This document shows, one piece after another, positions 50,144 through 57,976 of a stretch of DNA of 64,000 nucleotides. The stretch lies in the NCBI GenBank assembly GCA_963837265.1, contig CAWIMQ010000007.1, forward strand, positions 124,001 to 188,000, read 5' to 3'. The position numbers and the translations under genes are program-made. The stretch is from DATBLE01 sp963837265. Lineage in GTDB: Bacteria; Actinomycetota; Thermoleophilia; Gaiellales; Gaiellaceae. Position 1 is the first letter of the stretch, and each line of letters begins with the position of its first letter. The notes under the pieces were generated by a model, which did no database searches, was not told where the DNA came from, and was given only the letters and a program-made list of their open reading frames with translations.

Positions 50144-50284
50144 TAGCCGGGGCCCTGCTCTCCACGGCGGGTTCCCCGAACAGCATCCGCCGCCCCCGCG
50201 CCGCCTGCGGCGCCTCGAGAGAACCGGGACGAGCACGGCCGGAATCGGCGTTAGTATTCATGGGCCCACGGAGGGCTCTTCGCC

Positions 50285-51034
50285 ATGACCGCGATCGTCG
50301 CAGCCGGACGCAGACACTTGCCGAGGGGATGGGCAGACCTCGGGCTGCAGCTTGCGATCTGGTTCGGGTTCCTCGGCCTCTACCAGGTCGTCCGCGGCGT
50401 CGCCGACCGCAACCCGACGAAGGCGTTCGAGAACGGGCTCGGCGTGATCCGGATCGAGGAGCACGTCGGGAACCTGTTCGAGCTGACCGCCGCCAACGTC
50501 GTCGCCGGCTCGCACGTTCTCATGTTCCTCGTCTCGTGGACGTACTGGAACTCGGAGTTCACGGTCGTCGGCCTGACGCTCCTATGGGTGTACCTCCGGC
50601 GCAACGAGGCGTTCACGCGCTTCCGGAACTGGGTCCTGCTGGCGAACACGATCGGGCTCGTCGGCTACGTGATCGTGCCGACCGCGCCGCCCCGGATGTT
50701 CCCCACCTTCGGATTCCCGGACACGCTGGCGGACTTCGGCGGGCTCAACCACGGGAGCGGGCTCGTCGAGCTGGCGGCGAACCCGTACGCGGCGATGCCG
50801 AGCCTGCACGCAGCGGACGCGCTGATCGTCGGCATCTCGCTCGCGCTCGTGTGCCGCACCTGCTGGGCGAAAGCCGTCTGGCTCCTCTGGCCGGCCTGGG
50901 TCTGGTTCGCGGTGATGGCCACCGGGAACCACTTCTGGCTCGACATCCTCGCCGGGATCGTCGTCGCCGCCCTCGCGGCCGTCGCCGTCTACCGCCGCCC
51001 GATCATCCGACTGCTCCGCCCGGCGTCCGGCTGA
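50285..51034 (+). CDS. PAP2-family membrane phosphatase/phosphotransferase
   Basis: A 249-residue membrane protein with about six segments. The PAP2 motif 2 is AAMPSLHAADALIVG (SLH) and motif 3 is ATGNHFWLDILAG (GNH...D); an Aur1/inositol-phosphorylceramide-synthase-like region precedes them. Such proteins remove or transfer phosphate or phosphoinositol on lipids outside the membrane. GGAGGG lies 9 bases before ATG 50285. The next gene, a CDP-alcohol phosphatidyltransferase, starts 18 bases downstream, and Ino1 follows, so it belongs to an inositol-lipid block. Confidence 0.85.
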   Translation: MTAIVAAGRRHLPRGWADLGLQLAIWFGFLGLYQVVRGVADRNPTKAFENGLGVIRIEEHVGNLFELTAANVVAGSHVLMFLVSWTYWNSEFTVVGLTLLWVYLRRNEAFTRFRNWVLLANTIGLVGYVIVPTAPPRMFPTFGFPDTLADFGGLNHGSGLVELAANPYAAMPSLHAADALIVGISLALVCRTCWAKAVWLLWPAWVWFAVMATGNHFWLDILAGIVVAALAAVAVYRRPIIRLLRPASG

Positions 51035-51040
51035 TCGCCC

Positions 51041-51046
51041 TACCAT
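51041..51046 (+). promoter_or_regulatory. -10 box of the phosphatidyltransferase gene
   Basis: TACCAT ends 6 bases before GTG 51053; leaderless start. Confidence 0.6.
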
Positions 51047-51052
51047 TGCCCC

Positions 51053-51679
51053 GTGAGATCCGTCGCGGGCGAGGTGAAGTCGAGCTACACGGCCGGGGCG
51101 CGCCGGCTCGCATCGCGCTCGATCACCGGTCTCTCCCGGACGCGGGTGACGCCGTCGATGCTCACTGCCACCGGCGTGACCCTGTGCGCGACCGCCTCGG
51201 TGCTCGTCTACTTCGAGTACCGAAACGAGTGGCTCTTCTTCTGGGCCGGCGCGGTGGCGTTCGTCGTCGGCTCCGTTCTCGACATCCTCGACGGGGCACT
51301 CGCGCGCGCCGGCGGCAAGGCGACTCCGTTCGGCGCGTTCCTGGACTCGACCACCGACCGGATCGGCGAGGCGTTCATGCTCGGCGCGATCGCGGTCGCG
51401 CTCGTGCGCGACGGCAACGAGACCGGCCTCCTGTTCACGTTCGCCGCGCTCGCCGGCTCGTTCCTCGTCAGCTACACGCGCTCGAAGGCCGAGGCGCTCG
51501 GCCTGCGAGGCGACTTCGGGATCGCCAGCCGGGCGGAGCGGGTGGTGGTGATCACGGGCGGGCTCGTGTTCGCACCGTGGGGCGGGCTGCAGTGGGCGGT
51601 GTACGTGCTCGCCGCGACGGCCTGGGTCACGGTCGCCCAGCGGATCTGGCACGTGCGGCGGCAGCTGCAGGCGCAGTAG
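51053..51679 (+). CDS. CDP-alcohol phosphatidyltransferase (phosphatidylinositol-phosphate synthase type)
   Basis: A 208-residue membrane enzyme that joins a CDP-linked lipid to an alcohol, here probably inositol-phosphate. The family motif D-x2-DG-x2-AR...G-x3-D-x3-D is complete: DILDGALARAGGKATPFGAF and LDSTTDR. About six hydrophobic segments are seen. It sits between PAP2 and Ino1, which makes inositol-3-phosphate the likely acceptor, giving phosphatidylinositol phosphate that the PAP2 protein could dephosphorylate. Symbol pgsA/pisA not assigned because the acceptor is inferred. Confidence 0.88.
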   Translation: MRSVAGEVKSSYTAGARRLASRSITGLSRTRVTPSMLTATGVTLCATASVLVYFEYRNEWLFFWAGAVAFVVGSVLDILDGALARAGGKATPFGAFLDSTTDRIGEAFMLGAIAVALVRDGNETGLLFTFAALAGSFLVSYTRSKAEALGLRGDFGIASRAERVVVITGGLVFAPWGGLQWAVYVLAATAWVTVAQRIWHVRRQLQAQ

Positions 51680-51729
51680 CACACCGGGAACCCGGCGACC
51701 CGCCGTGGTGGTATGCTGCTATCACTCCT

Positions 51730-53193
51730 GTGCTAGCGCCAAGTCGCAAGACCGTCTTCGTCCGCATGCCGCCGGCGCTCAAGCGCCGGCTTGCCGACGA
51801 GGTGAAAGGCTCCGGCCGCAGCTTCAACGACGTCGCCGTCGGTCACCTCGCGGCGAGCGTGGCGGTGCCGTTCGAGCCGAGCGGCCGGCCGGGCGGCCCC
51901 ACACGCGAGGGCGGGTCGGTGCTGCTGAGGGTCCCGCCCGCCCTGAAGGAGCGCCTCGCCCGGCGCGCCGCGGAGCGCAAGCAGACCGTGAACGAACTGA
52001 TCGTCGGGACGCTCTCCGAGCGGCTCGGCCTGAGCGGAAAGGAAGCAATGGCCTCGAAGAACGGAAAGAGCAACGGCCGAGCCCGGTCCGGCGGCAAGGT
52101 GCGCGTCGCGATCATCGGCGTCGGCAACTGCGCCAACTCCCTCCTGCAGGGAATGCAGTACTACAGGGACGCGAGCCCGGACGACTCCGTCCCGGGGCTG
52201 ATGCACGTCGACCTCGGCGGCTACCACATCAACGACGTCGAGGTCGTGGCCGCGTTCGACGTGGTCAAGGGGAAGGTCGGCGTCGACCTCGCGGACGCGA
52301 TGTGGGCGCACCCGAACGACACGATCAGGTTCGCCGAGGTGCCCAAGACGGGCGTGAAGGTCTCCCGCGGGATGACGCACGACGGGATCGGCAAGTACCT
52401 GTCCGAGATCGTCGAGAAGGCGCCGGGCGAGACCGACGACGTGGTCACGATCCTCAAGGAGACCCAGGCCGACGTCGTCGTCAACTACCTTCCGGTCGGC
52501 TCGGAGATGGCGACGAAGTGGTACGCGGAGCAGGTCCTCGAGGCCGGCTGCGCGATGGTCAACTGCATGCCCGTCTTCATCGCCCGCGAGCCGTACTGGC
52601 AGCGCCGCTTCGAGCAGGCGGGCGTGCCGATCATCGGCGACGACATCAAGTCGCAGTTCGGCGCGACGATCTCGCACCGCGTCCTGACCACGCTGTTCCA
52701 GGACCGTGGCATCCACCTCGACCGAACGATGCAGCTGAACGTCGGCGGCAACTCCGACTTCCTGAACATGCTCGAGCGCGAGCGGCTGGAGTCGAAGAAG
52801 ATCTCGAAGACGAACGCGGTCACGTCCATGCTCGACTACGACATCGGCGCGAGGAACGTCCACGTCGGCCCGTCCGACTACGTCCCGTGGCTGACCGACC
52901 GCAAGTGGTGTTACATCCGCATGGAGGGGAAGGCGTTCGGCGACGTGCCTCTGAACCTCGAGCTGAAGCTCGAGGTCTGGGACTCGCCCAACTCCGCCGG
53001 GATCGTCATCGACGCAGTCCGGCTGGCCAAGCTGGCGCTCGACAACGGCGTCGCCGGAGCGCTCGAGGCGCCGAGCTCGTACCTGATGAAGTCGCCGCCC
53101 AAGCAGATCCGCGACGACGAGGCCCGCGAGGCAACCGAGCGCTTCATCAAGCAGCATGCACGGCCCCGGCCCAGGGTCGCGGCCAAGGCCTGA
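51730..53193 (+). CDS. ino1: Inositol-3-phosphate synthase with N-terminal double RHH domain
   Basis: One 487-residue frame from GTG 51730. Residues ~5-50 and ~58-105 are two ribbon-helix-helix-like domains (RKTVFVRMPPALKRRLADEV and SVLLRVPPALKERLARRAAE), DNA-binding folds usual in antitoxins. From ATG 52048 the 381 residues are Ino1, which isomerises glucose-6-phosphate to inositol-3-phosphate with NAD: VAIIGVGNCANSLLQGMQ (dinucleotide loop), VNYLPVGSEMATKWYAE, DDIKSQFGATISHRVL, VGGNSDFLNM. GGAAAGGAAG lies just before ATG 52048, so Ino1 may also start there; whether a fusion or two proteins are made is open. It lies between the phosphatidyltransferase and the GT4-PHP gene. Confidence 0.9.
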   Translation: MLAPSRKTVFVRMPPALKRRLADEVKGSGRSFNDVAVGHLAASVAVPFEPSGRPGGPTREGGSVLLRVPPALKERLARRAAERKQTVNELIVGTLSERLGLSGKEAMASKNGKSNGRARSGGKVRVAIIGVGNCANSLLQGMQYYRDASPDDSVPGLMHVDLGGYHINDVEVVAAFDVVKGKVGVDLADAMWAHPNDTIRFAEVPKTGVKVSRGMTHDGIGKYLSEIVEKAPGETDDVVTILKETQADVVVNYLPVGSEMATKWYAEQVLEAGCAMVNCMPVFIAREPYWQRRFEQAGVPIIGDDIKSQFGATISHRVLTTLFQDRGIHLDRTMQLNVGGNSDFLNMLERERLESKKISKTNAVTSMLDYDIGARNVHVGPSDYVPWLTDRKWCYIRMEGKAFGDVPLNLELKLEVWDSPNSAGIVIDAVRLAKLALDNGVAGALEAPSSYLMKSPPKQIRDDEAREATERFIKQHARPRPRVAAKA

Positions 53194-53213
53194 CCGCGCC
53201 CGCAGGCACAGCT

Positions 53214-53244
53214 CAGGGTCAGGCTCCTCCGGGGTCTGACCCTG
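53214..53244 (+). terminator. Hairpin after ino1 (GTCTGACCC repeat type)
   Basis: CAGGGTCAG (53214-53222) and CTGACCCTG (53236-53244) pair around a short GC-rich core, 21 bases past the ino1 stop. It belongs to the same palindrome family as the dyads near clpB. Confidence 0.6.
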
Positions 53245-53272
53245 CGCTCCACCACTAATCTCTCGACAGCGC

Positions 53273-55000
53273 ATGCGAATCTGCCTCGTCACGCCGTTCG
53301 CGTGGTCCCTGCCGCACGACGTGAACGATCACGTCGCCGGCGTCGCGGGAGAGCTGCGCCGGCTCGGCCACTCGGTCACCGTCCTCGCCCCGTCGAGCCG
53401 GGCGGCGGACCTCCGCGAGGGGCGCCGGTCGCTCCTCCGGGACGCGGACGCGGACCTGATCGCGATCGGTCCCGCCCTTCCCGTGTCCAGGCGGAGCAGC
53501 ATGGGTGTGCCCGTCGGCTCCCGCGCGAACCTGACGATCGCGCTCTCGCGCGGCCGCTACGACGTCGTCCACGGATTCGAGCCGGGCCTGCCCAGCCTCT
53601 CCTACCTCGCTCTCCTCTACGCGCACACGATCTCGGTCGCGACCTTCTTCTCGCCCGAGCGGCTGGCGTACCCGCCGGGCAAGGCCCAGCGCGAGCGGCT
53701 GCTCGGCAGGATCGACGCCCTGGTCGCCTCGTCGCCGGAGACGGCCGCCGAAGCCGCTGCGCGCTTCCCCGGCGACTACCGGATCGTGTCGCCCGGCGTG
53801 GACACGCGCCTCTTCCGCCCAGGCGAGAAGGGGCGCCTGATCGCGCTCGAGTGGCGAGGCCTCGAGCGCCCCGTCGCCCGCGCCATGATCCGGACGCTCG
53901 ACGAGCTGCCCGGATGGGAGCTCGTCCTGATGCGGACCCGGCCGTTCTCGGGGCGCCCGTACGTGCCAAGGCGGCTCATCGGCCGCGTTCACGTCCGGCT
54001 CGGGCGGCACGCGGAGACCCGCGCCGCCATCCTCGGCGAGTCGGCGATCTACGTCCCCGCGATCGACGGGAGCGAGCGCCTCCGGCTGGAAGCCGACGCG
54101 GCCGGTGCTGCGCCCGCCGCGCCGCCCGGGCTCGCGGAGCAGCCGGAGCTCGCCGCCGCCGCCGCCGCCCGCCTCGCGGAGAACGACGACCTGCGGGCGC
54201 AGCGTGGCACGGAGGCCCGGACGAGTGCTCTGACCCACGACTTCGGCGCCGTCGCCGCCGACCTCGACACGCTCTACCGCAGCCTCGCCCGCCGGCGGCG
54301 AGCGGCACGCCGTGACGGCGACCCGCTCGCCGGCCGTCCGGAGATCGTCTGTGACCTGCACATGCACACGTCCTGGTCCCACGACTGCTCGACGCCGGTC
54401 GGGGCCCTGCTCGATCACGCGGAGGCGATCGGCCTCGGGGTGATCGCGATCACCGACCACAACCGCTTCGGCGGCGCGCTCGAAGCGGCCGAACTCGCGC
54501 GCCGCCGTCACCTCACCGTCATTCCCGGCGAGGAGGTGAAGACCGACGGCCAGGGAGAGGTGATCGGCCTGTTCCTCCAGGAGGAGATCCCGCGCGGCCT
54601 TTCGATCGCGGAGACCATCGTCGCGATCCGCGCCCAGAACGGGCTCGTCTACCTCCCCCACCCGTTCGACCGCCTCCATGCGATCCCCGACCCGCGCACG
54701 CTGCACCGCCACCTCGCCGACATCGACGTGTTCGAGGTCTACAACGCCCGCCTGCTGCGCGAGTCGTTCAACGACGAGGCGCTCCGCTTCGCCCGCAAGT
54801 ACGACCTGACGATGGGCGCCGGCTCGGATGCCCACGTGCTGCTCGGCGTCGGAGCCGGCGCGGTCCGCATGCGCGCCTTCCACGGCCCCGAGGAGTTCCT
54901 GGTCAGCCTGCGCGGCGCCGAGATCCTCCGGCGTCCGAAGTCGCTCCTCGCCCAGCAGGTTCGCAAGTGGGCCGCCCAGGCCAAGGAAAGGGTCCGCTAG
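53273..55000 (+). CDS. Glycosyltransferase (GT4-like) fused to a PHP phosphoesterase domain
   Basis: A 575-residue fusion. Residues 1-~340 are a GT4-type transferase of the PimA kind: MRICLVTPFAWSLPHDVNDH and GVAGELRRLGHSVTVLAP, YDVVHGFEPGLPSLSYLAL, and VSPGVDTRLFRPGEKG; the usual EGFG-like catalytic Glu region is weak (ESAIYVPAIDGSERL). Residues ~352-575 are a PHP domain: DLHMHTSWSHDCSTP, TDHNRFGGALEAAEL, PGEEVKTDGQGEVIG and PHPFDRLHAIPDP, with the His/Asp metal ligands and a late GAGSDAH. It would phosphorylate-dephosphorylate or process the product of the transferase, an unusual pairing. The neighbourhood (PI synthase, Ino1) suggests mannosylation of inositol lipids. Confidence 0.85.
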   Translation: MRICLVTPFAWSLPHDVNDHVAGVAGELRRLGHSVTVLAPSSRAADLREGRRSLLRDADADLIAIGPALPVSRRSSMGVPVGSRANLTIALSRGRYDVVHGFEPGLPSLSYLALLYAHTISVATFFSPERLAYPPGKAQRERLLGRIDALVASSPETAAEAAARFPGDYRIVSPGVDTRLFRPGEKGRLIALEWRGLERPVARAMIRTLDELPGWELVLMRTRPFSGRPYVPRRLIGRVHVRLGRHAETRAAILGESAIYVPAIDGSERLRLEADAAGAAPAAPPGLAEQPELAAAAAARLAENDDLRAQRGTEARTSALTHDFGAVAADLDTLYRSLARRRRAARRDGDPLAGRPEIVCDLHMHTSWSHDCSTPVGALLDHAEAIGLGVIAITDHNRFGGALEAAELARRRHLTVIPGEEVKTDGQGEVIGLFLQEEIPRGLSIAETIVAIRAQNGLVYLPHPFDRLHAIPDPRTLHRHLADIDVFEVYNARLLRESFNDEALRFARKYDLTMGAGSDAHVLLGVGAGAVRMRAFHGPEEFLVSLRGAEILRRPKSLLAQQVRKWAAQAKERVR

Positions 55001-55015
55001 GGGAGAACAGAGACT

Positions 55016-55615
55016 GTGCCCCCAGTGACCGCCGTGCCCGCCGACGAGATCCACGAGAAGTACCTGCAAAAGGCCATTTCCGAGATCAACGAGCTCGGAG
55101 ACGAGATCGCACGCGCGGCCGGAGGCGTGTCCGTGCCGGTGCTCGGCTCCGGCCATCCGCTCGCAGACGTCTTCCTCCTCAAGCACGCACCCCAGCCGTC
55201 CGAGGCGCAGGAGGGCGTTGCGTTCTTCGGCCGCGCCGGACAGGCGATCCTGAAGTCGCTCCAGCGCCTGCGGGTCGACCCCATGGCCGTGTACGGCACG
55301 AACTGCGTCAAGCTCGCGGACGGCGCGGCCGACGCCGAGGCGCGCGACTGGCTGACCCGCGAGCTGCACATCGTCCAGCCGAAGCTCGCCGTCGTGATGG
55401 GCGAGGACGCGCTCGCCTTCCTGAACGACCTCGCCTTCCCGCTTTCGCAACCCGTCGAGCCGGCGATCGGCGAGCTCCGGCACTTCACACCGACGATCGA
55501 GGCGCTCGTCGTCCCGGACATCGACACGTCTCTCGACGAGGCGCCGGCGAAGACGGCATTCTGGAACGCCTTCAAGGTGCTCGGCTCCTGGTGGGCGGAG
55601 CTCCCTCCCTACTAG
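55016..55615 (+). CDS. Uracil-DNA glycosylase superfamily protein, atypical
   Basis: A 199-residue protein with the UDG fold. The motif region GSGHPLADVFLLKHAPQPSEAQ and GVAFFGRAGQAILKSL corresponds to the family-4 GxGPxxADxxF and EAPGxxED...PFVGxAG blocks, and VQPKLAVVMGEDAL resembles the later GxxA motif. The iron-sulfur Cys of family 4/5 are absent (only one Cys, TNCVK). Catalytic activity is therefore uncertain; it may be a related glycosylase or a binding protein. GTG 55016 has GGGGAG 11 bases upstream. The presenilin-like gene overlaps its end by 25 bases. Confidence 0.75.
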   Translation: MPPVTAVPADEIHEKYLQKAISEINELGDEIARAAGGVSVPVLGSGHPLADVFLLKHAPQPSEAQEGVAFFGRAGQAILKSLQRLRVDPMAVYGTNCVKLADGAADAEARDWLTRELHIVQPKLAVVMGEDALAFLNDLAFPLSQPVEPAIGELRHFTPTIEALVVPDIDTSLDEAPAKTAFWNAFKVLGSWWAELPPY

Positions 55616-56328
55616 GACACCGACCGAGCCGCGCGCTCTGGTTCGCCGTCTGGGCGGCCGCTGCCGCCGCCTGGTACTACTCGGCCGACTCCGCTCCGCG
55701 CCTGTCGGTCTGGTGGGAGGTCGCCCTCCTCGCCTTCGCGCTGATGCCGGGCGTCTTCCTGCTCGACCTGATCGTGCTTCCCCTGGCGCGCGCACGCGGG
55801 CTCCTCCCGCTCGCGGGCGCGCTCGCCGTGCTCGCCGCCGTCGCGCAGCTCGGCGACCTGGACGTCCTCGCGAACTTCGCGAAGCTCGGCGCGGTGACGT
55901 TCTTCGCGTTCTGGTTTCTCGACCTCTTCGAGGAGCTCGTACTGCTGGCGATCGTCGCACTGGTGATCCCGTTCATCGACGCCTACTCGGTGTTCCGTGG
56001 CCCGACCGGGAACATCGTCCAGCACCACTCGAATCTCTTCGACCAGTTCTCGTTCTTCTTCGCCCTGCCGCAGGAGCGGAACGACCCCCGGCTCGGGATC
56101 CCCGACCTGCTCTTCTTCGCCCTGTTCCTGGCCGCGGCCGTCCGGTTCGGGCTGAGACCGGGCTGGACGTGGCTCGCGATGGTCGCCGCCCTCGGAGCGA
56201 CCATCGCGATCACCGTCTGGGCGGACGTGGCCGGCCTGCCGGCACTTCCCGCACTCTCGGCCGGCTTCCTCCTGCCGAGCGCCGACCGGATCTGGACGCA
56301 GGTGCGCCGCCGCGGGGACGGCCCCTAG
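55591..56328 (+). CDS. Presenilin/SPP-like intramembrane aspartyl protease candidate
   Basis: A 245-residue membrane protein from GTG 55591 with about 8-9 hydrophobic segments. Three presenilin-type sites occur in the right order: PFIDAYSVFRGPTG (YD region with one catalytic Asp, compare archaeal YDxISVYRTKHM), then LGIPDLLFFALFL (GxGD-like GIPD with the second Asp), and LPALPALSAGF (PAL) in the last segment. SFFFALPQE before GIPD matches the variable loop. Presenilin-family enzymes cut peptides within the membrane. The motif match is by eye and GIPD departs from GxGD, so the call is a candidate. It overlaps the UDG-like gene in another frame. Confidence 0.6.
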   Translation: MGGAPSLLGHRPSRALWFAVWAAAAAAWYYSADSAPRLSVWWEVALLAFALMPGVFLLDLIVLPLARARGLLPLAGALAVLAAVAQLGDLDVLANFAKLGAVTFFAFWFLDLFEELVLLAIVALVIPFIDAYSVFRGPTGNIVQHHSNLFDQFSFFFALPQERNDPRLGIPDLLFFALFLAAAVRFGLRPGWTWLAMVAALGATIAITVWADVAGLPALPALSAGFLLPSADRIWTQVRRRGDGP

Positions 56329-56346
56329 CGGAGGGCCGTCCCCGCG
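56311..56346. terminator. Bidirectional hairpin between convergent genes
   Basis: CGCGGGGACGGCCC (56311-56324) pairs perfectly with GGGCCGTCCCCGCG (56333-56346) around an 8-base loop that contains the stop codon of the presenilin-like gene; the lipoprotein gene ends 10 bases further on the other strand. Confidence 0.8.
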
Positions 56347-56355
56347 CCCCGACGC

Positions 56356-56970
56356 TCACGCGTGGCAGTTCTTCGTCACCCAGGCGGTGATGTGCTGCGA
56401 CGCGGTCGTGAACTTGGCCGAGTCGATCTGCTGGCCGAGCTCCGCAAGTTTGGCGATCGCGGTCGGGCTCGGCGTCGATCCGGGCTTGACGTTCCCGTAG
56501 ACCTCCACGACCTTCGAGACGAAGTCCGCGTAGACCTCGAAATCGGGACGGATGTCGGCCGGCGTCTTCGCCGCGAACTCCTTCAGGAGGTCGGCCTCCT
56601 TCTTCAGGTCGTTCTTGGAGGCGGCGCCGCTGAACGCGCTCGAGAACTTCTCGCCGAGGTCCGAAAGCTGCTTGCAGTTCGCGGCGGACGTGAGCCCCGA
56701 CGCGCCGGCGGACTGCTTCGGCGCGGCCTTCGTGGTCGTCGCCTCGGTCATCGCCTCGGTCGTCGTCATCGCCTCGGTCGTCGTCATCGCCTCGGTCGTC
56801 GTCATCGCCTCGGTCGTCGTCATCGCCTCGGTGGTGACGGCCGCAGCCTCGGTGGTCGCGGCCTCGGTCGTTGCTGCCGACTTCTTGCTTCCGCCGCCGC
56901 AGCCGGCCGCGACGAATGTCAGCGCGGCGACCAGCATGGCCGAGACAGCGACAACGGTCCTCCGGCGCAT
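56356..56970 (-). CDS. Lipoprotein with MTTTEA repeats
   Basis: A 204-residue predicted lipoprotein: signal ending in lipobox VAAGC, then a Thr/Glu/Ala-rich stalk with MTTTEA repeats (residues ~32-75) and a C-terminal helical domain with two Cys (NCKQLSDL, NCHA). AAAGGAG lies just before ATG 56970. The stalk varies through an 18-bp tandem repeat (56749-56832). Such stalks space an extracellular domain from the membrane. The domain family is not recognised. Confidence 0.8.
   Translation of the reverse strand: MRRRTVVAVSAMLVAALTFVAAGCGGGSKKSAATTEAATTEAAAVTTEAMTTTEAMTTTEAMTTTEAMTTTEAMTEATTTKAAPKQSAGASGLTSAANCKQLSDLGEKFSSAFSGAASKNDLKKEADLLKEFAAKTPADIRPDFEVYADFVSKVVEVYGNVKPGSTPSPTAIAKLAELGQQIDSAKFTTASQHITAWVTKNCHA
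56749..56832. repeat. 18-bp tandem repeat in the lipoprotein stalk
   Basis: CATCGCCTCGGTCGTCGT is repeated four times exactly (56749-56820), plus 12 more bases. Translation on the minus strand is the hexapeptide MTTTEA. Copy number is likely to vary by slippage. Confidence 0.9.
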
Positions 56971-57037
56971 CGGTGCTCCTTTGGCTTGTCAGTGGGGGAC
57001 AGAGGACGAGCCTAACACGTCGGCTGGCCGGCGAAAA

Positions 57038-57976
57038 TCACCCGAACGCGGGGACGATGGCCGCTCCGATCAGTCGCACCATGTCGAGGTCGGCGTGGTC
57101 GAGATGCTGGAGGAAGACCCGCTCGACGCCGGCCTCTGCGTACCGGTCGAGGTGCGCGACCACCTCGTCGACCGTCCCGATCAGCTTGTCGTCGTCGCCG
57201 AGCAGCTCCTCGGGCTCGCCCTCGCGGCCGCTCCGTTGCATCCGCCGCCGTATCCGTTCCAGGACCTCGTCGCGGTCCCGCCCGACGCAGCAGGCCGTCA
57301 TCAACGAGAAGACGATCGGCTCGCGTCCCTCGCGCTCGCAGGCGGCTGCGATCCGCGCCCGACGCTCGCGACACGCGTCGGGCGTCGCGAAGATCGTGTT
57401 GTACTCGTCGGCCCAGCGCGCGGCGAGCCGCGCGGCGCGCGGGCCCGCCGCACCGCCCACGACGAGCGGCGGGTGCGGCCGCTGCAGCGGCTTCGGCTCC
57501 GCCCGGCAGCGCTCGAGCCGGTAGTGGCGCCCGGCGAAGGAGAACTCGTCCTCGGTCCACTGGCGGTGGACGATCTCGAGCTGCTCCGCGAGGATCTCGA
57601 ACCGGTCGCCGAGGCCCGGGAACGGCAGGCCGTACGCCTCGTGCTCGCGCTCGTTCCAGCCGGCGCCGAGACCGAGCTCGACGCGGCCGGCGGAGACGTG
57701 GTCCGCGGTCGTGACCATCCGGGCGAGGATCGAGGGACGGCGGAAGCTCGCCGGCGAGACCATCGTCCCCAGGCGGATCCGCTCCGTGACCGCCCCGAGC
57801 GCCGAGATCGTCGCCCACGCGTCGAGCGAGCCGCGGCCGGAGTCGTCGAACACCGACCGGTAGTGGTCGGACCGGAAGAGGCCCTCGATCCCGCTCTCCT
57901 CGCACGTCCGGGCGAGCGCGACCCACTCGTCCCAGGAGACGCCCTCCTGCCCCTCGATCATCAGGCAGACCCTCAT
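57038..57976 (-). CDS. LLM-class F420-dependent oxidoreductase
   Basis: A 312-residue luciferase-like TIM-barrel enzyme using F420 or FMN. Features seen are MRVCLMIEGQEGVSWDEWVA, GLFRSDHYRS, LGTMVSPASFRRPSILARM (cofactor region), GRVELGLGAGWNEREHEAYGL and PPLVVGGAAGPRAARLAARW. The start overlaps the stop of the methyltransferase gene by 4 bases (ATGA), so they are coupled. Substrate is unknown. Confidence 0.9.
   Translation of the reverse strand: MRVCLMIEGQEGVSWDEWVALARTCEESGIEGLFRSDHYRSVFDDSGRGSLDAWATISALGAVTERIRLGTMVSPASFRRPSILARMVTTADHVSAGRVELGLGAGWNEREHEAYGLPFPGLGDRFEILAEQLEIVHRQWTEDEFSFAGRHYRLERCRAEPKPLQRPHPPLVVGGAAGPRAARLAARWADEYNTIFATPDACRERRARIAAACEREGREPIVFSLMTACCVGRDRDEVLERIRRRMQRSGREGEPEELLGDDDKLIGTVDEVVAHLDRYAEAGVERVFLQHLDHADLDMVRLIGAAIVPAFG

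Noticed and set aside
49216..53193. One 1325-residue ORF covering moaA to ino1.
   Set aside because: Only its last part (from 51730) is coding; the rest is an alternate frame of moaA, PAP2 and the phosphatidyltransferase.
53255..55960. 901-residue minus-strand ORF opposite the GT4-PHP and UDG genes.
   Set aside because: Shadow frame of high-GC coding DNA; no domain, and it spans two real genes and their gap.
56749..56832. Tandem 18-bp repeat as a CRISPR array.
   Set aside because: Repeats are contiguous with no spacers and encode MTTTEA in a lipoprotein.
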